From positions 62,001 to 126,000 of the forward strand of contig CAYWLS010000006.1 in NCBI GenBank assembly GCA_964458605.1: a stretch of DNA of 64,000 nt, read 5' to 3'. The notes beneath the pieces were generated by a model. It was not told the origin of the DNA, did no database searches, and saw only the letters and a program-made list of their open reading frames with translations. Position numbers and translations under genes: made by a program. Shown piece after piece: positions 17,801 through 26,623 of this stretch (the first letter of the stretch is position 1; every line of letters begins with the position of its first letter). Source of the DNA: JBBSNV01 sp964458605 (GTDB lineage: Bacteria > Pseudomonadota > Alphaproteobacteria > Reyranellales > JAQSWP01).

Positions 17801-18327
17801 TGATTTCTGCAGCAACCCGCATCGCCGGCGCCGCCATCGTGCTGGGCCTGCTTGGCGCCGGACCGTCGCTGGCGCAGCAGGGCGCGGCCAAGATCGGCGC
17901 CTGGCGCTATACGCCGGCAGGCAGCGGCTTTGCCGCCAGCGTCGTCGCCACCGGCAACGACAATGCCTATCTGGTGTTCCGCTGCGAGCGTCCGGGTCCG
18001 GTCAGCGTCGTCGCCGCGCTGGCGCCGGGCCAGAAGCTGGGCGCCTTCGCCGACGGCCAGGTGCGCCGGCCGGTCAGCCTGAAGATCGACGCCGCGACCG
18101 CCGACAAGGACTGGTTCTATCCCGACGAGAGCAGGGGCGAGGCCGAACTGACGCGTACCGTGGGCGTCGATTCGGTCGACATGCTGAAGATCGTGCGCCG
18201 CGGCCAGAAGAGCCTGCGCGCCACCATCGACAAGGGCGACGGTTCGGCGCTCGAATTGACGTTCGACATTGCCGGCGCCGACCAGGCGCTGGGCAAGCTG
18301 CTGGCCGACTGCAAGAGCGAGCGCTAG
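17797..18327 (+). CDS. Exported protein, invasion-associated locus B-like fold (hypothetical)
   Basis: This 176-residue protein starts at ATG 17797, overlapping the ppx stop. A signal peptide (AATRIAGAAIVLGLLGAGPSLA) ends before QQGAAKIGAWRYTP. The mature part has two cysteines, one in VFRCERPGP and one near the end in LLADCKSER, which could form a disulfide. The pattern of a beta-rich domain beginning W-x-Y or W-x-V and ending with a C-terminal Cys is reminiscent of invasion-associated locus B proteins, but similarity is too slight for a firm call. It is probably periplasmic, and cotranscription with ppk-ppx is suggested by the overlap. Confidence 0.6.
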   Translation: MMISAATRIAGAAIVLGLLGAGPSLAQQGAAKIGAWRYTPAGSGFAASVVATGNDNAYLVFRCERPGPVSVVAALAPGQKLGAFADGQVRRPVSLKIDAATADKDWFYPDESRGEAELTRTVGVDSVDMLKIVRRGQKSLRATIDKGDGSALELTFDIAGADQALGKLLADCKSER

Positions 18328-18349
18328 ATCGAGGTGCCGGCGGCGGCGT

Positions 18350-19516
18350 TCAGGGGGCCGGCGGCTTGACGATCTCGACCAGCGCCAGTTTCTGCTGCTT
18401 GAGCATCAGCGCCACCTGGCCGTGCTTCAGCCGCAGCGCATCCTCGCCGAAGATGTCGCGGCGCCATCCCTTGAGCGCCGGCACGTCGGCATTGTCGTCG
18501 GCCGCCACCATCTCGACGTCGCGCGAGGACGCCACCAGCTTGGCGGCCACGCCGGCCTCGTCGCATTTCAGTTTCAGCAGCACCTTGAGCATGTCCGAAA
18601 TCGCCGGCGGCGCCGGCGGCAGGTGCGCGTTGTTGCGCCGCTCGTAGTCGACCGGCTCCTGGCTCTCCAGGCCGCGCTTGACGGCGGACAGGATCGCCGC
18701 GCCCTGCTTGCCCTCCGCGATGCCGCGCGACAGGCCGCGCGTCTGCGCCAGCTGCTCGATCTCGGTGGGCGCGTGGGCGGCGATCTCGAGCACCGCCTCG
18801 TCGCGCAGGATGCGCTGGCGGGGGATGTCGATGCGCTGGGCTTCCTTCTCGCGCCACTCCGCCACCTCGCGCAGCACGCGCAGCAGCTTCTGGCTGGGCG
18901 TGCGCGGCTTCAGCCGCCGCCACGCCTCGTGCGGCTCGGTCGAGTAGGTCGCCGGGTCGGTCAGGATGGCCATTTCCTCGGCCAGCCATTCGGTGCGCCG
19001 GTTGCGCTCCAGCTTGGCGGCCAGCTTCTCGTAGACCACGCGCAGATGGGTGACGTCGGCGATGGCGTAGTGCAACTGTCTTTCCGACAGCGGACGACGG
19101 CTCCAGTCGGTGAAGCGGCTGGATTTGTCGATATGCGTCTTGGCCAGCTTGGCGGCCAGGGTATCGTAGGCCGCCTGGTCGCCGAAGCCGCATACCATGG
19201 CCGCCACCTGGGTGTCGAAGATCGGCGCCGGCAGGGTGCCCATGCCCTTGAGGAAGATTTCCAGGTCCTGGCGGGCGGCGTGGAACACCTTGAGCACGGC
19301 GGTGTCGCGCATCAGCGCGTAGAGCGGTTCGAGGTCGATGCCCTCGGCCAGCGCGTCGACCGCTGCCGCATCCTCCGGCCCGCCCAGTTGCACCAGGCAG
19401 AGCTGCGGCCAGTAGGTGCGCTCGCGCATGAACTCGGTGTCGACCGTGACGAAACTCGCCTGGGCCAGTTCGCGGCAGAATTCGGAAAGCTCGTCGGTGG
19501 TCGAGATCAGGCGCAT
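18350..19516 (-). CDS. rnd: Ribonuclease D
   Basis: RNase D is a 3'-5' exoribonuclease that trims tRNA precursors. The 388-residue protein has the DEDDy exonuclease domain: Exo I VTVDTEFMRERTYWP (residues about 18-32), Exo II around VFHAARQDLEIF and Exo III HYAIADVTHLRVVYEKL. An HRDC domain follows (ILRDEAVLEIAAHAPTEIEQLAQTRGL) and a second HRDC-like region lies at the C-terminus, the usual RNase D layout. The start at 19516 is the first Met before the conserved MRLISTTDELSEFC; a longer open frame upstream overlaps the divergent aspS promoter region and is unlikely. Confidence 0.95.
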   Translation of the reverse strand: MRLISTTDELSEFCRELAQASFVTVDTEFMRERTYWPQLCLVQLGGPEDAAAVDALAEGIDLEPLYALMRDTAVLKVFHAARQDLEIFLKGMGTLPAPIFDTQVAAMVCGFGDQAAYDTLAAKLAKTHIDKSSRFTDWSRRPLSERQLHYAIADVTHLRVVYEKLAAKLERNRRTEWLAEEMAILTDPATYSTEPHEAWRRLKPRTPSQKLLRVLREVAEWREKEAQRIDIPRQRILRDEAVLEIAAHAPTEIEQLAQTRGLSRGIAEGKQGAAILSAVKRGLESQEPVDYERRNNAHLPPAPPAISDMLKVLLKLKCDEAGVAAKLVASSRDVEMVAADDNADVPALKGWRRDIFGEDALRLKHGQVALMLKQQKLALVEIVKPPAP

Positions 19517-19746
19517 GGGGCAGACACGCAGGAGGGGGGTAAACGGCGGCCGCAGGCTAGCCGGTGCGCCTCTATACACTCGCCCCGCCCGCCGCGCAAA
19601 GCCTGTCCTGACTGTCTGGATGGCGCGTCGTGTATGGTCGCAAGAACTGTTCGGTCTGTCGCCGGACAAACTTGACAAACCGCGCAGAAGCGTGCCTTTT
19701 GCCGCGGTTTTTCCGCGCCGCACCGGCGCGCCAGCGAGGTCGGAAA

Positions 19747-21546
19747 ATGCACCAGTATCGCACTCACCGCTGCGGCGAATTGCGCCCGGCGCATGTCGGG
19801 CAGACCGTGCGCCTGTCGGGCTGGGTGCAGCGCAAGCGCGATCACGGCGGGCTGCTGTTCATCGACCTGCGCGACCATTACGGCGTCACCCAGTGCGTGA
19901 TCGATTCCTCCAGCCCGATCTTCGCCGCGGCGGAAAGCGCGCGGCCGGAGAGCGTCATCACCGTGACCGGGCAGGTGGTCAAGCGTACGGCGGAGACCGT
20001 CAACCCCAAGCTGCCGACCGGCGAGATCGAATTGCAGGTCAAGGAAGTCGCCATCCAGTCGATGGCCGAGATCCTGCCGATCCAGGTCTATGGCGATGCC
20101 GAGATGCCGGAAGACCTGCGCCTGCGCTACCGCTTCCTCGATTTGCGGCGCGACAAGCTGCATTCCAACATCGTGCTGCGCGCCAAGGTGATCGACTATC
20201 TGCGCCGCGCCATGACCGCGCAGGGCTTCACCGAATTCCAGACGCCGATCCTGACCGCATCCTCGCCCGAGGGCGCGCGCGACTTCCTGGTGCCCAGCCG
20301 CCTGCATCCCGGCAAGTTCTATGCCCTGCCGCAGGCGCCGCAGCAGTTCAAGCAGCTCCTGATGGTGTCGGGCTTCGACCGCTACTTCCAGATCGCGCCC
20401 TGCTTCCGCGACGAGGACGGCCGCGCCGACCGCGCGCCGGGCGAGTTCTACCAGCTCGATTTCGAGATGAGCTTCGTGACGCAGGAAGACGTGTTCGCCG
20501 CCATCGAGCCGGTGCTGCACGGCGTGTTCGCCGAGTTCGCCGGCTGGGGCCGCGAGGCGCCGCGCCAAGTGTCGCCGGCGCCGTTCCCGCGTATTCCCTA
20601 TGCCGAGGCGCTGCTGAAATACGGCACCGACAAGCCCGATCTGCGCAACCCCATCGTCATCGCCGACGTCACCGAGGCGTTCCGCGACTCCGGCTTCGGC
20701 ATCTTCGCCCGCGCCGTGGCGGGCGGGGCGGCGGTGCGCGCCATCCCGGCGCCGGGCGCCGCCAGCCGGCCGCGCAGCTTCTTCGACAAGCTCAACGAAT
20801 GGGCGCGCGAGCAGGGCATGGCCGGGCTGGGCTACATCCAGTTCGAAGGCGGCGAGGCCAAGGGCCCGATCGCCAAGAATCTGGAGGCGCCGCGCCACGA
20901 CGTCATTCGCCAGGCCACCGGCATCGAGGACGGCGATGCGGTGTTCTTCGTCGCCGACAAGCCGGCTGCCGCTGCCAAGTTCGCCGGCATCGTGCGCACG
21001 CGGCTGGGCGAGGAACTCGATTTGCTGGCGCGGGAAGAATACCGGCTGTGCTGGATCACCGATTTCCCGATGTTCGAATACGACGAGAAGCTGAAGAAGA
21101 TCGACTTCAGCCACAACCCGTTCTCCATGCCGCAGGGCGGGCTGGAGGCGCTGGAGACCCAGGATCCGCTGACCATCAAGGCCTGGCAGTACGACATAGT
21201 GTGCAACGGCATCGAGCTGTGCTCGGGCGCCATCCGCAACCATCTGCCGGAGATCATGTTCAAGGCCTTCGGCATCGCCGGCTATTCGCAGGAGGAAGTC
21301 GAGAACCGCTTCGGCGGCATGCTCAACGCCTTCCGCTACGGCGCCCCGCCGCATGGCGGCGCGGCGCCGGGCGTCGATCGCATCGTCATGATGCTGGCCG
21401 ACGAGCCCAATATCCGCGAAGTCATCGCCTTCCCGATGAACCAGCAGGCGGTCGACCTGCTGATGCAGGCGCCGGCCGAGGTGCCGATCGAGCGGCTGCG
21501 CGAATTGCATATCCGCCTGGCCCTGCCGCCGCCCAAATCCAGCTAG
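19747..21546 (+). CDS. aspS: Aspartyl-tRNA synthetase, probably non-discriminating
   Basis: This class II synthetase charges tRNAAsp, and in non-discriminating form also tRNAAsn. At 599 residues it has the bacterial layout: anticodon OB-fold (GWVQRKRDHGGLLFIDLRD), motif 2 (PCFRDEDGRADRAPGEFYQLDFE), GAD insertion (about 290-420) and motif 3 (GAAPGVDRIVMMLADEPNIREV). In the OB fold His33 occupies the place of Pseudomonas His31, linked to relaxed tRNA recognition, where discriminating E. coli AspRS has Leu. The ATG at 19747 follows GAGG. A perfect TTGACA at 19672-19677 is the only promoter-like element noted; no good -10 matches it. GatCAB is encoded at 59-62 kb. Confidence 0.96.
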   Translation: MHQYRTHRCGELRPAHVGQTVRLSGWVQRKRDHGGLLFIDLRDHYGVTQCVIDSSSPIFAAAESARPESVITVTGQVVKRTAETVNPKLPTGEIELQVKEVAIQSMAEILPIQVYGDAEMPEDLRLRYRFLDLRRDKLHSNIVLRAKVIDYLRRAMTAQGFTEFQTPILTASSPEGARDFLVPSRLHPGKFYALPQAPQQFKQLLMVSGFDRYFQIAPCFRDEDGRADRAPGEFYQLDFEMSFVTQEDVFAAIEPVLHGVFAEFAGWGREAPRQVSPAPFPRIPYAEALLKYGTDKPDLRNPIVIADVTEAFRDSGFGIFARAVAGGAAVRAIPAPGAASRPRSFFDKLNEWAREQGMAGLGYIQFEGGEAKGPIAKNLEAPRHDVIRQATGIEDGDAVFFVADKPAAAAKFAGIVRTRLGEELDLLAREEYRLCWITDFPMFEYDEKLKKIDFSHNPFSMPQGGLEALETQDPLTIKAWQYDIVCNGIELCSGAIRNHLPEIMFKAFGIAGYSQEEVENRFGGMLNAFRYGAPPHGGAAPGVDRIVMMLADEPNIREVIAFPMNQQAVDLLMQAPAEVPIERLRELHIRLALPPPKSS

Positions 21547-21565
21547 GCGGCGGATAAGACTCGTG

Positions 21566-21601
21566 AAATCGACTTTTTACGTCTTTCAAAAGTCGATTTT
21601 T
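21566..21601 (+). terminator. Probable aspS terminator
   Basis: A perfect 12-bp inverted repeat, AAATCGACTTTT (21566-21577) and AAAAGTCGATTT (21588-21599), has a 10-base loop and ends in a short T run, 20 bases after the aspS stop. The stem is AT-rich and so weaker than typical terminators. Further ATCGA(C/G)T copies follow to 21650 in this AT-rich gap, where the next gene's promoter must also lie. Confidence 0.55.
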
Positions 21602-21676
21602 AAATCGAGTATTTTCAAAGCCTTAGAGATCGACTATCATACGCCGTATTAGCTAGCCTTTTGTGGGGGCGGGGCA

Positions 21677-22720
21677 ATGCGGATTTTCCTCATTTCGGCG
21701 GTCGCCATTCCGCTCGCGGGTTGCGCCCTGCCGCCGGCCCTGGCCATCGTCTCCTATGCCGGCGACGCGGTATTGATGGTCGCCAGCGACAAGACCTCGA
21801 CCGATCATCTGCTGTCGATGGCGGAGAAGAAGGACTGCGCCATGTGGCGCGTCATCAAGGGCCAGCCGATCTGCCACGAATGGAAGGACGGCAAGGACCC
21901 CTACGAGAAATATCGCGACGCCGACGGCAACCAGGTGGCAACCGCCGGCAGCGATGCCGGTTTCACCGTCGGCATGGCCAAGGACAGCCGTCAGGACGTC
22001 GACGATCAGTTCGCTGCCCTCGGCAACGGCGGCAAGGCCAAGGATGGCGTGCTGCTGGCCCAGGCCGGCAACGATCGCCCGGTGGTCAGCGCTGCCGACG
22101 CACGCCGGGCCGCCGGCATGGTGCAGAGCGTGCCGTTGGCGCCGCCGCCCGGCACAGCAGGCGGAGCCGCTGTCTCGCCTCCCGCGGCTGCGACGCCGGC
22201 GATCGCCCCGGCTGCCAGCGCCGCCGACACGGTCAACGACGGCGCCCCGGTGACCCAACCGATCCCGCCCGCCGCCATCGCCGCCGATAGCAAACCGGTC
22301 ATCGCCGCGCCCGCAGCGCCAGTGGCGCCGCCAGTCCTCGTCAACACCGCGCCGACCGGTACGCCGACCGCAGCGGGCGGCGGCAAGCCCGCCAAGATCG
22401 CGGCCAAGCCCACCACCAAACCGGCCACGCCGGCCAGGGCGACGGCCGGGGGCGCGGCCGACCGCTACGTCGTGCTCGGCAGTTTCCGCCAGCACGACAA
22501 TGCCCAGCGCCTGCAGCGCGACCACGGCGACATCAAGCCGGTGGTGCAGAGCGTGACGGTAAAGAACAAGCGTTACTACCGGGTTGTCGCAGGGCCCTAC
22601 ACGGCCGGCCGGGCCGCCGATATCCGCGACGATCTGAAGGAAAAGGCGCATATCGACGCCATCGTGGCGCGCGATTGCGATGCCAGATCGAAGCATCGCT
22701 GTGTCGAGATCGACGGCTGA
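21677..22720 (+). CDS. SPOR-domain lipoprotein
   Basis: The 347-residue product begins with a lipoprotein signal, MRIFLISAVAIPLAGC, with lipidation Cys16. The first 130 residues form a small domain with two cysteines (KKDCAMW and QPICHEW). From about 140 to 260 there is a long Ala/Pro/Thr-rich disordered linker, and the C-terminal 80 residues (DRYVVLGSFRQHDNAQRLQRD...YYRVVAGPYTAGRAADIRDDL) are a SPOR domain, which binds denuded glycan strands of septal peptidoglycan. Linker length suits reaching across the periplasm. It probably acts in division or cell-wall processes, like RlpA or FtsN relatives; the N-terminal domain is not identified. Confidence 0.85.
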   Translation: MRIFLISAVAIPLAGCALPPALAIVSYAGDAVLMVASDKTSTDHLLSMAEKKDCAMWRVIKGQPICHEWKDGKDPYEKYRDADGNQVATAGSDAGFTVGMAKDSRQDVDDQFAALGNGGKAKDGVLLAQAGNDRPVVSAADARRAAGMVQSVPLAPPPGTAGGAAVSPPAAATPAIAPAASAADTVNDGAPVTQPIPPAAIAADSKPVIAAPAAPVAPPVLVNTAPTGTPTAAGGGKPAKIAAKPTTKPATPARATAGGAADRYVVLGSFRQHDNAQRLQRDHGDIKPVVQSVTVKNKRYYRVVAGPYTAGRAADIRDDLKEKAHIDAIVARDCDARSKHRCVEIDG

Positions 22721-22782
22721 ACCTTCCGCCCGGAGCCGGCCCGCCCGGACGCTTCGACGGCCATTCGCCTGAGGGCGTTCGC

Positions 22783-23751
22783 TCAGGCGCCGATCCGGGT
22801 CGGCGCCGGCTTGCCCTGCAGCAGCACCGCCTGAAGATTGTCGATGCAGCAGAATCCCATGGCGTTGCGCGCCTCGGTCGAGGCCGAGCCCATATGCGGC
22901 AGCAGATAGGTGTTGGCCAGGCCGATATAGCGCGGATCGAGCCCGGGCTCGCCTTCGAACACGTCGAGCCCGGCCGCTGCCAGCTTGCCCGTTCGCAACG
23001 CGCCGATCAGCGCCTCGTCGTCGACGATGCCGCCGCGCGCGGTGTTGACGATCACCGCGCCGTCGGGCAGCAGCGCGATGCTGTCGCGGTTGATCAGTCG
23101 CGCCGTCTGGGGCGTCAGTGGACAGTGCAGGGACAGGAACTGCGACAGGGGCAGCAGCTCTCCGACCGTCGGGTGGAAGATCGCGCCGTTCTCGAGCGCC
23201 GGCGCCAGGCGCTGGCGGTTGGTGTAGTGGATCTCCATGCCGCAGGCTCTGGCGCGCTGGGCCATGGCCTGGCCGATCCGCCCCATGCCGACGATGCCCA
23301 GCCGCTTGCCGGTCAATCCGATGCCCAGCAGCTGGGTCGGCGCCCAGCCGTGCCATTGGCCCGCGCGCAGCATCGACTGGCCTTCCCAGGCGCGCCGCGC
23401 GGCGCCCAGCAGACACAGCAGCGCCACTTCGGCGGTGGCGTCCGTCAGCACGTCCGGCGTGTTGGAGCAGACGATGCCGCGCCGGGTCGCGGCCGCGACA
23501 TCCAGGTGCTCGTAGCCGACCGAGAAGGTGGCGATGATGCGGATGCTGTTGGGCAGCATGGCAATGGCGGCGGCATCCATGCGCTGGCCGGCGGCGATCA
23601 TGAGCCCGTTGGCGCCGTCAGCCCGGCGGGCGATCTCGGCGCCATCCCACAGCGCATCCTGCGGGTTGAGCCGGGCTTCGAACAGGGTCCCCAGACGCTG
23701 CTCGACCGCCTCGGGGAAGTGCCTGGTGGCAAGGACGACAGGACGCGGCAT
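22783..23751 (-). CDS. D-2-hydroxyacid dehydrogenase (glyoxylate/hydroxypyruvate reductase type)
   Basis: A 322-residue NAD(P)-dependent enzyme of the D-isomer specific 2-hydroxyacid dehydrogenase family. The Rossmann motif is GIVGMGRIGQAMAQRARACGM, with the following strand IHYTNRQR: Asn-Arg after the strand, rather than Asp, suggests NADPH preference. The catalytic triad is complete: Arg in NTARGGIVD, Glu in FEGEPGLDP and His in LLPHMGSAS. Ser/Val in the substrate loop (TFSVGYEHLDV) fits glyoxylate reductases. It stands alone, convergent with the SPOR gene and divergent from eipB. Confidence 0.92.
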   Translation of the reverse strand: MPRPVVLATRHFPEAVEQRLGTLFEARLNPQDALWDGAEIARRADGANGLMIAAGQRMDAAAIAMLPNSIRIIATFSVGYEHLDVAAATRRGIVCSNTPDVLTDATAEVALLCLLGAARRAWEGQSMLRAGQWHGWAPTQLLGIGLTGKRLGIVGMGRIGQAMAQRARACGMEIHYTNRQRLAPALENGAIFHPTVGELLPLSQFLSLHCPLTPQTARLINRDSIALLPDGAVIVNTARGGIVDDEALIGALRTGKLAAAGLDVFEGEPGLDPRYIGLANTYLLPHMGSASTEARNAMGFCCIDNLQAVLLQGKPAPTRIGA

Positions 23752-23852
23752 GGGCGTTTCCTTCGCGCTGGACGGGTTCGGGACGTTTCTCTACGCTAGG
23801 TTTTGCCGCGCTGCAAAAGAGCGGCGCTTCCCCAATTGGTCGCCGAAATCTT

Positions 23853-24665
23853 ATGAAGATCAGTCGCTTAATTCCAGTGCTGCTGGCCCTTGGCGGGGCG
23901 GCGGGTCCGATTTCCCAAGCCTGCGCCGCCGATCTGGTGCCCCACCGCGCGGTCTACGATATGCGGCTGGGCACCGCGCGCCACAACAGCGGCATCATCG
24001 ATATCAGCGGCAGCATGATCATGGAGACCAGCGAATCGTGCGACGGCTGGGAGACCACCCAGCGCATCCGGCTGCGCTTCACCCATAGCGACGCCGACGA
24101 ATCGGAATCGGATTCCTCGTTCGTCAGCTACGAATCGCGCGACGGCCTCAACTATCGTTTCAATACCCGCAACCTGGAAGACGGCGAGCTGGACGACGAG
24201 TTCAGCGGCCTGGCGGCGCTCGACAAGCCCGGCGGCAGCGGCAAGGCGGTGTTCACCGAACCGCAGCAGCGCGAGTTCAAGCTGCCGCCCGATACGCTGT
24301 TCCCCACCATGCACATGATGAAGCTGATCGACCGCGCCAATGCCGGCGACCGGATCATCAATCTCCACGTGTTCGACGGTTCGCGGCTGGAGGGCGCGTT
24401 CGACGTCAATGCCTTCATCACCGGCACGGAACCCAAGGTCAAGCTCTCCGTCGACAGCCCGTTGCTGAAGAACCAGAAGATGTGGTCGATGCGCCTGGCT
24501 TTCTTCAGCGCCGACAAGAAGAAGTCCGATCCCGAATACGAGATCGGCGTCGATCTGCAGGCCAACGGCGTGACCCGCTCCATTACGCTCGACTACGGCG
24601 ATTTCACCGTGATCGGCGAGATGCGCGACATCCAGGCGCTGCCGCGCGCGGGCAAGTGCAAGTAG
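23853..24665 (+). CDS. eipB: Cell envelope integrity protein EipB (DUF1849)
   Basis: EipB is a periplasmic protein needed for envelope integrity, described in Brucella, where it forms a spiral-like beta structure held by a disulfide. The 270-residue product has a signal peptide (LIPVLLALGGAAGPISQACA), then ADLVPHRAVYDMRLG, the family signature, and ends DIQALPRAGKCK. Cys63 (SESCDGWETTQ) and Cys269 are the two cysteines expected to form the conserved disulfide. The stop lies only 4 bases before an intergenic repeat and the gene converges with the ROK kinase gene. Confidence 0.9.
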   Translation: MKISRLIPVLLALGGAAGPISQACAADLVPHRAVYDMRLGTARHNSGIIDISGSMIMETSESCDGWETTQRIRLRFTHSDADESESDSSFVSYESRDGLNYRFNTRNLEDGELDDEFSGLAALDKPGGSGKAVFTEPQQREFKLPPDTLFPTMHMMKLIDRANAGDRIINLHVFDGSRLEGAFDVNAFITGTEPKVKLSVDSPLLKNQKMWSMRLAFFSADKKKSDPEYEIGVDLQANGVTRSITLDYGDFTVIGEMRDIQALPRAGKCK

Positions 24666-24668
24666 TTC

Positions 24669-24754
24669 GTCACGCTGAGCATAGCGAAGCATCTTGCTTC
24701 ATCGCGCCCGGCTTCTCTGGTGAGGCAAGACTCTTCGTTTCGCTCAGGGCGACG
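24669..24754. repeat. Dispersed intergenic palindromic repeat, copy B
   Basis: The left end is GTCACGCTGAGCATAGCGAAGCATCT and the right end is AGACTCTTCGTTTCGCTCAGGGCGACG, an inverted match. It is the same family as copies at 678-765 and 34205-34306. It occupies the whole space between eipB and the ROK gene, and its right end supplies the last codons (PSP and stop) of the ROK protein. Confidence 0.7.
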
Positions 24755-25661
24755 GAGGCTTCTCGTCCTTGCCCCACAGCCAGGCCGCGCCGCGCACGCC
24801 GCTGGCATCGCCGAACTTCGGCGGCAGCAGGCGGGTGACGATCGTGTCGGAAAACACGTACGGCGCCCAGATTCGCGGCACCTTCTCGTAGAGCTGGCGA
24901 CAATTGGACATGCCGCCGCCCAGCACGATGGCGTCGGGATCGACGACGTTGATGACGCTGCCCAGCGAGCGCGCCAGCCGGTCGATGTAACGGTCGAGCG
25001 AGGCCTGGCAGGCACCGTCGCCGCTTTCGGCGGCCGCCACGATCCGTTCGGCGGTCAGATCGACGCCGGTGACGCGGCAATGATCCCAGCTCAGCCCGGT
25101 GCCGGAGACGAAGGTCTCGATGCAGCCGATGCGGCCGCAATAGCAGCGCTGCCCGAACGGCTCGCCCTCGCGCGGCGCCGGCAGGGGATTGTGGCCCCAT
25201 TCGCCGCCGATGGCGTTGGCGCCGGTCAGGATCCGGCCGTCGACCACGATGCCGCCGCCGCAGCCGGTGCCCAGGATGACGCCGAACACCACGCGCGCGC
25301 CGGCCGCGGCGCCGTCGGTGGCTTCCGACATGGCGAAGCAGTTGGCATCGTTGGCCAGCCGCACCTTGCGGCCGAGCGCGGCCTCCAGGTCGCGATCGAG
25401 CTTCTGGCCGTTCAGGCGCGTCGAATTCGAGTTCTTGATCAGCCCGGTAGCCGGCGAGATGGCGCCGGGCGTGCCGACGCCGATGCTGCCGCGCCGCCCG
25501 GCGTCCCGCTCCAGCGCCGCCACCAGACCGACGATTGCCTCGATGGTGGCGCGATAGGATTGGGCCGGGGTGGCGATGCGACGGCGCGCCAGCTCGGCGC
25601 CGTCGTCGTCCAGCGCGATGCCCTCGATCTTGGTGCCGCCCAGGTCGATGCCGATGCGCAT
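24744..25661 (-). CDS. ROK family sugar kinase (fructokinase/glucokinase-like)
   Basis: This 305-residue protein opens RIGIDLGGTKIEGIALDDDG, the ATP phosphate-binding motif of ROK kinases. It has GVGTPGAISPATGLIKNSNS, the catalytic-Asp loop LANDANCFAMSEA, GTGCGGGIVVDG and the ROK zinc site GHN...CYCGRIGCIETFVSG with all Cys/His ligands. The family phosphorylates hexoses; NSNSTRLNG resembles the fructokinase/Mak group, so fructose or mannose is plausible but not proven. The C-terminus (DEKPPSP) is partly encoded by the adjoining repeat. The start is ATG 25661, 11 bases after the stop of the upstream nucleosidase gene: last gene of a minus-strand run. Confidence 0.9.
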   Translation of the reverse strand: MRIGIDLGGTKIEGIALDDDGAELARRRIATPAQSYRATIEAIVGLVAALERDAGRRGSIGVGTPGAISPATGLIKNSNSTRLNGQKLDRDLEAALGRKVRLANDANCFAMSEATDGAAAGARVVFGVILGTGCGGGIVVDGRILTGANAIGGEWGHNPLPAPREGEPFGQRCYCGRIGCIETFVSGTGLSWDHCRVTGVDLTAERIVAAAESGDGACQASLDRYIDRLARSLGSVINVVDPDAIVLGGGMSNCRQLYEKVPRIWAPYVFSDTIVTRLLPPKFGDASGVRGAAWLWGKDEKPPSP

Positions 25662-25672
25662 GGCCCCGTAAC

Positions 25673-26602
25673 TCAGTGCCAGGCCTCGAGGAAGGCGATC
25701 AGCACATGGGCGGCGTTGTCGGCGGCGAGCTGGAAGAAGGTCTTGATCTCGTTGGTGCCGCCGCCGCCGCCGGCCAGGTCGGACAGGCTGCGGAAGGCGA
25801 TGAACGGTTTGTCGTTGGCATAGGCCACCATGGCCGAGGCGGCGCTCTCCATGTCGAGCACGTCGGCCTTGAAGGTGGCGAAGGCCCATTCGCGGAACGG
25901 CGCGTTGTCGACGAAGGTCTGGCCCGAAACGCCGTTGCCGCCGACCACGATCCTGGGCTCGTGGCCGAGGCAGGCATTGGCGGCGTTGCACTGGCTGAGT
26001 TTGATCTCTCCCGCCACCTGGCGGGCGATGCCGAGCAGCCTGGGATCGGCGTCGAACCAGAACTTCTCCTCGCCCTTGGCGTCGCCGCCTTGGCGTCGCA
26101 CATTGACCTCGCGGGTGAACATGTAGCCGTAGGCGGGGAAAGGCGTCTTCATCCAGGGCGGCGGGGCGAAGCCTTTGTCGGTCTGGCGCGCGAACACCAT
26201 CTCCTGGTACTGGCCCCAGCGCGCCGCCACGGTGACGTCGCCGATCTGCAGGCCCGGGTTGACGCCGCCGGCGATGCCGGAGAACACCACGGCGGTGACG
26301 TTGAAGCGGTCGAGCGCCAGCTGGGTGGTCATGGCGGCATTGACCATCGAGACGCCGCTGAGGAACATCACCACTTCCTTGCCGGCCAGCTTGCCGAGCG
26401 TGAAGGCGACGCCGTTGGCGCTCACCGTGCGTTCGATCTGGGCCTTGCCCAGCAGCAGCTTCAGCTCCGGCTCGAAGGCCGACATCACGACGATGCGCGG
26501 CGCGGTATCGAGCTTTTCCTGCGCCTGCGCCGGCACGGCAGCGGTCAGCGCGCCGAGGCCGGAGAAGGCAAGCACCAGCAGCAGGCAGATGACGCGACGC
26601 AT
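25673..26602 (-). CDS. Exported MTA/SAH nucleosidase-like protein (phosphorylase superfamily)
   Basis: The 309-residue product has a signal peptide (CLLLVLAFSGLGALTAAVPAQA) ahead of a nucleoside phosphorylase fold (PF01048). Domain features are IVVMSAFEPEL (place of the acidic residue of MTA/SAH nucleosidase), VVFSGIAGGVNPGLQIGDVTVA (nucleoside phosphorylase Gly-rich motif), and DMESAASAMVAYAND...RSLSDLAGG, with the ribose-binding Glu and catalytic Asp. So the active site looks intact, yet the protein is predicted to be secreted to the periplasm, where cytosolic MTA/SAH would not occur. An insertion with two cysteines (SQCNAANACLG) is present. It could salvage external nucleosides. Between patatin and ROK genes with gaps of 21 and 11 bases. 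Confidence 0.85.
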   Translation of the reverse strand: MRRVICLLLVLAFSGLGALTAAVPAQAQEKLDTAPRIVVMSAFEPELKLLLGKAQIERTVSANGVAFTLGKLAGKEVVMFLSGVSMVNAAMTTQLALDRFNVTAVVFSGIAGGVNPGLQIGDVTVAARWGQYQEMVFARQTDKGFAPPPWMKTPFPAYGYMFTREVNVRRQGGDAKGEEKFWFDADPRLLGIARQVAGEIKLSQCNAANACLGHEPRIVVGGNGVSGQTFVDNAPFREWAFATFKADVLDMESAASAMVAYANDKPFIAFRSLSDLAGGGGGTNEIKTFFQLAADNAAHVLIAFLEAWH

Positions 26603-26623
26603 GGAATCCCCCCGGAAGCGCTC

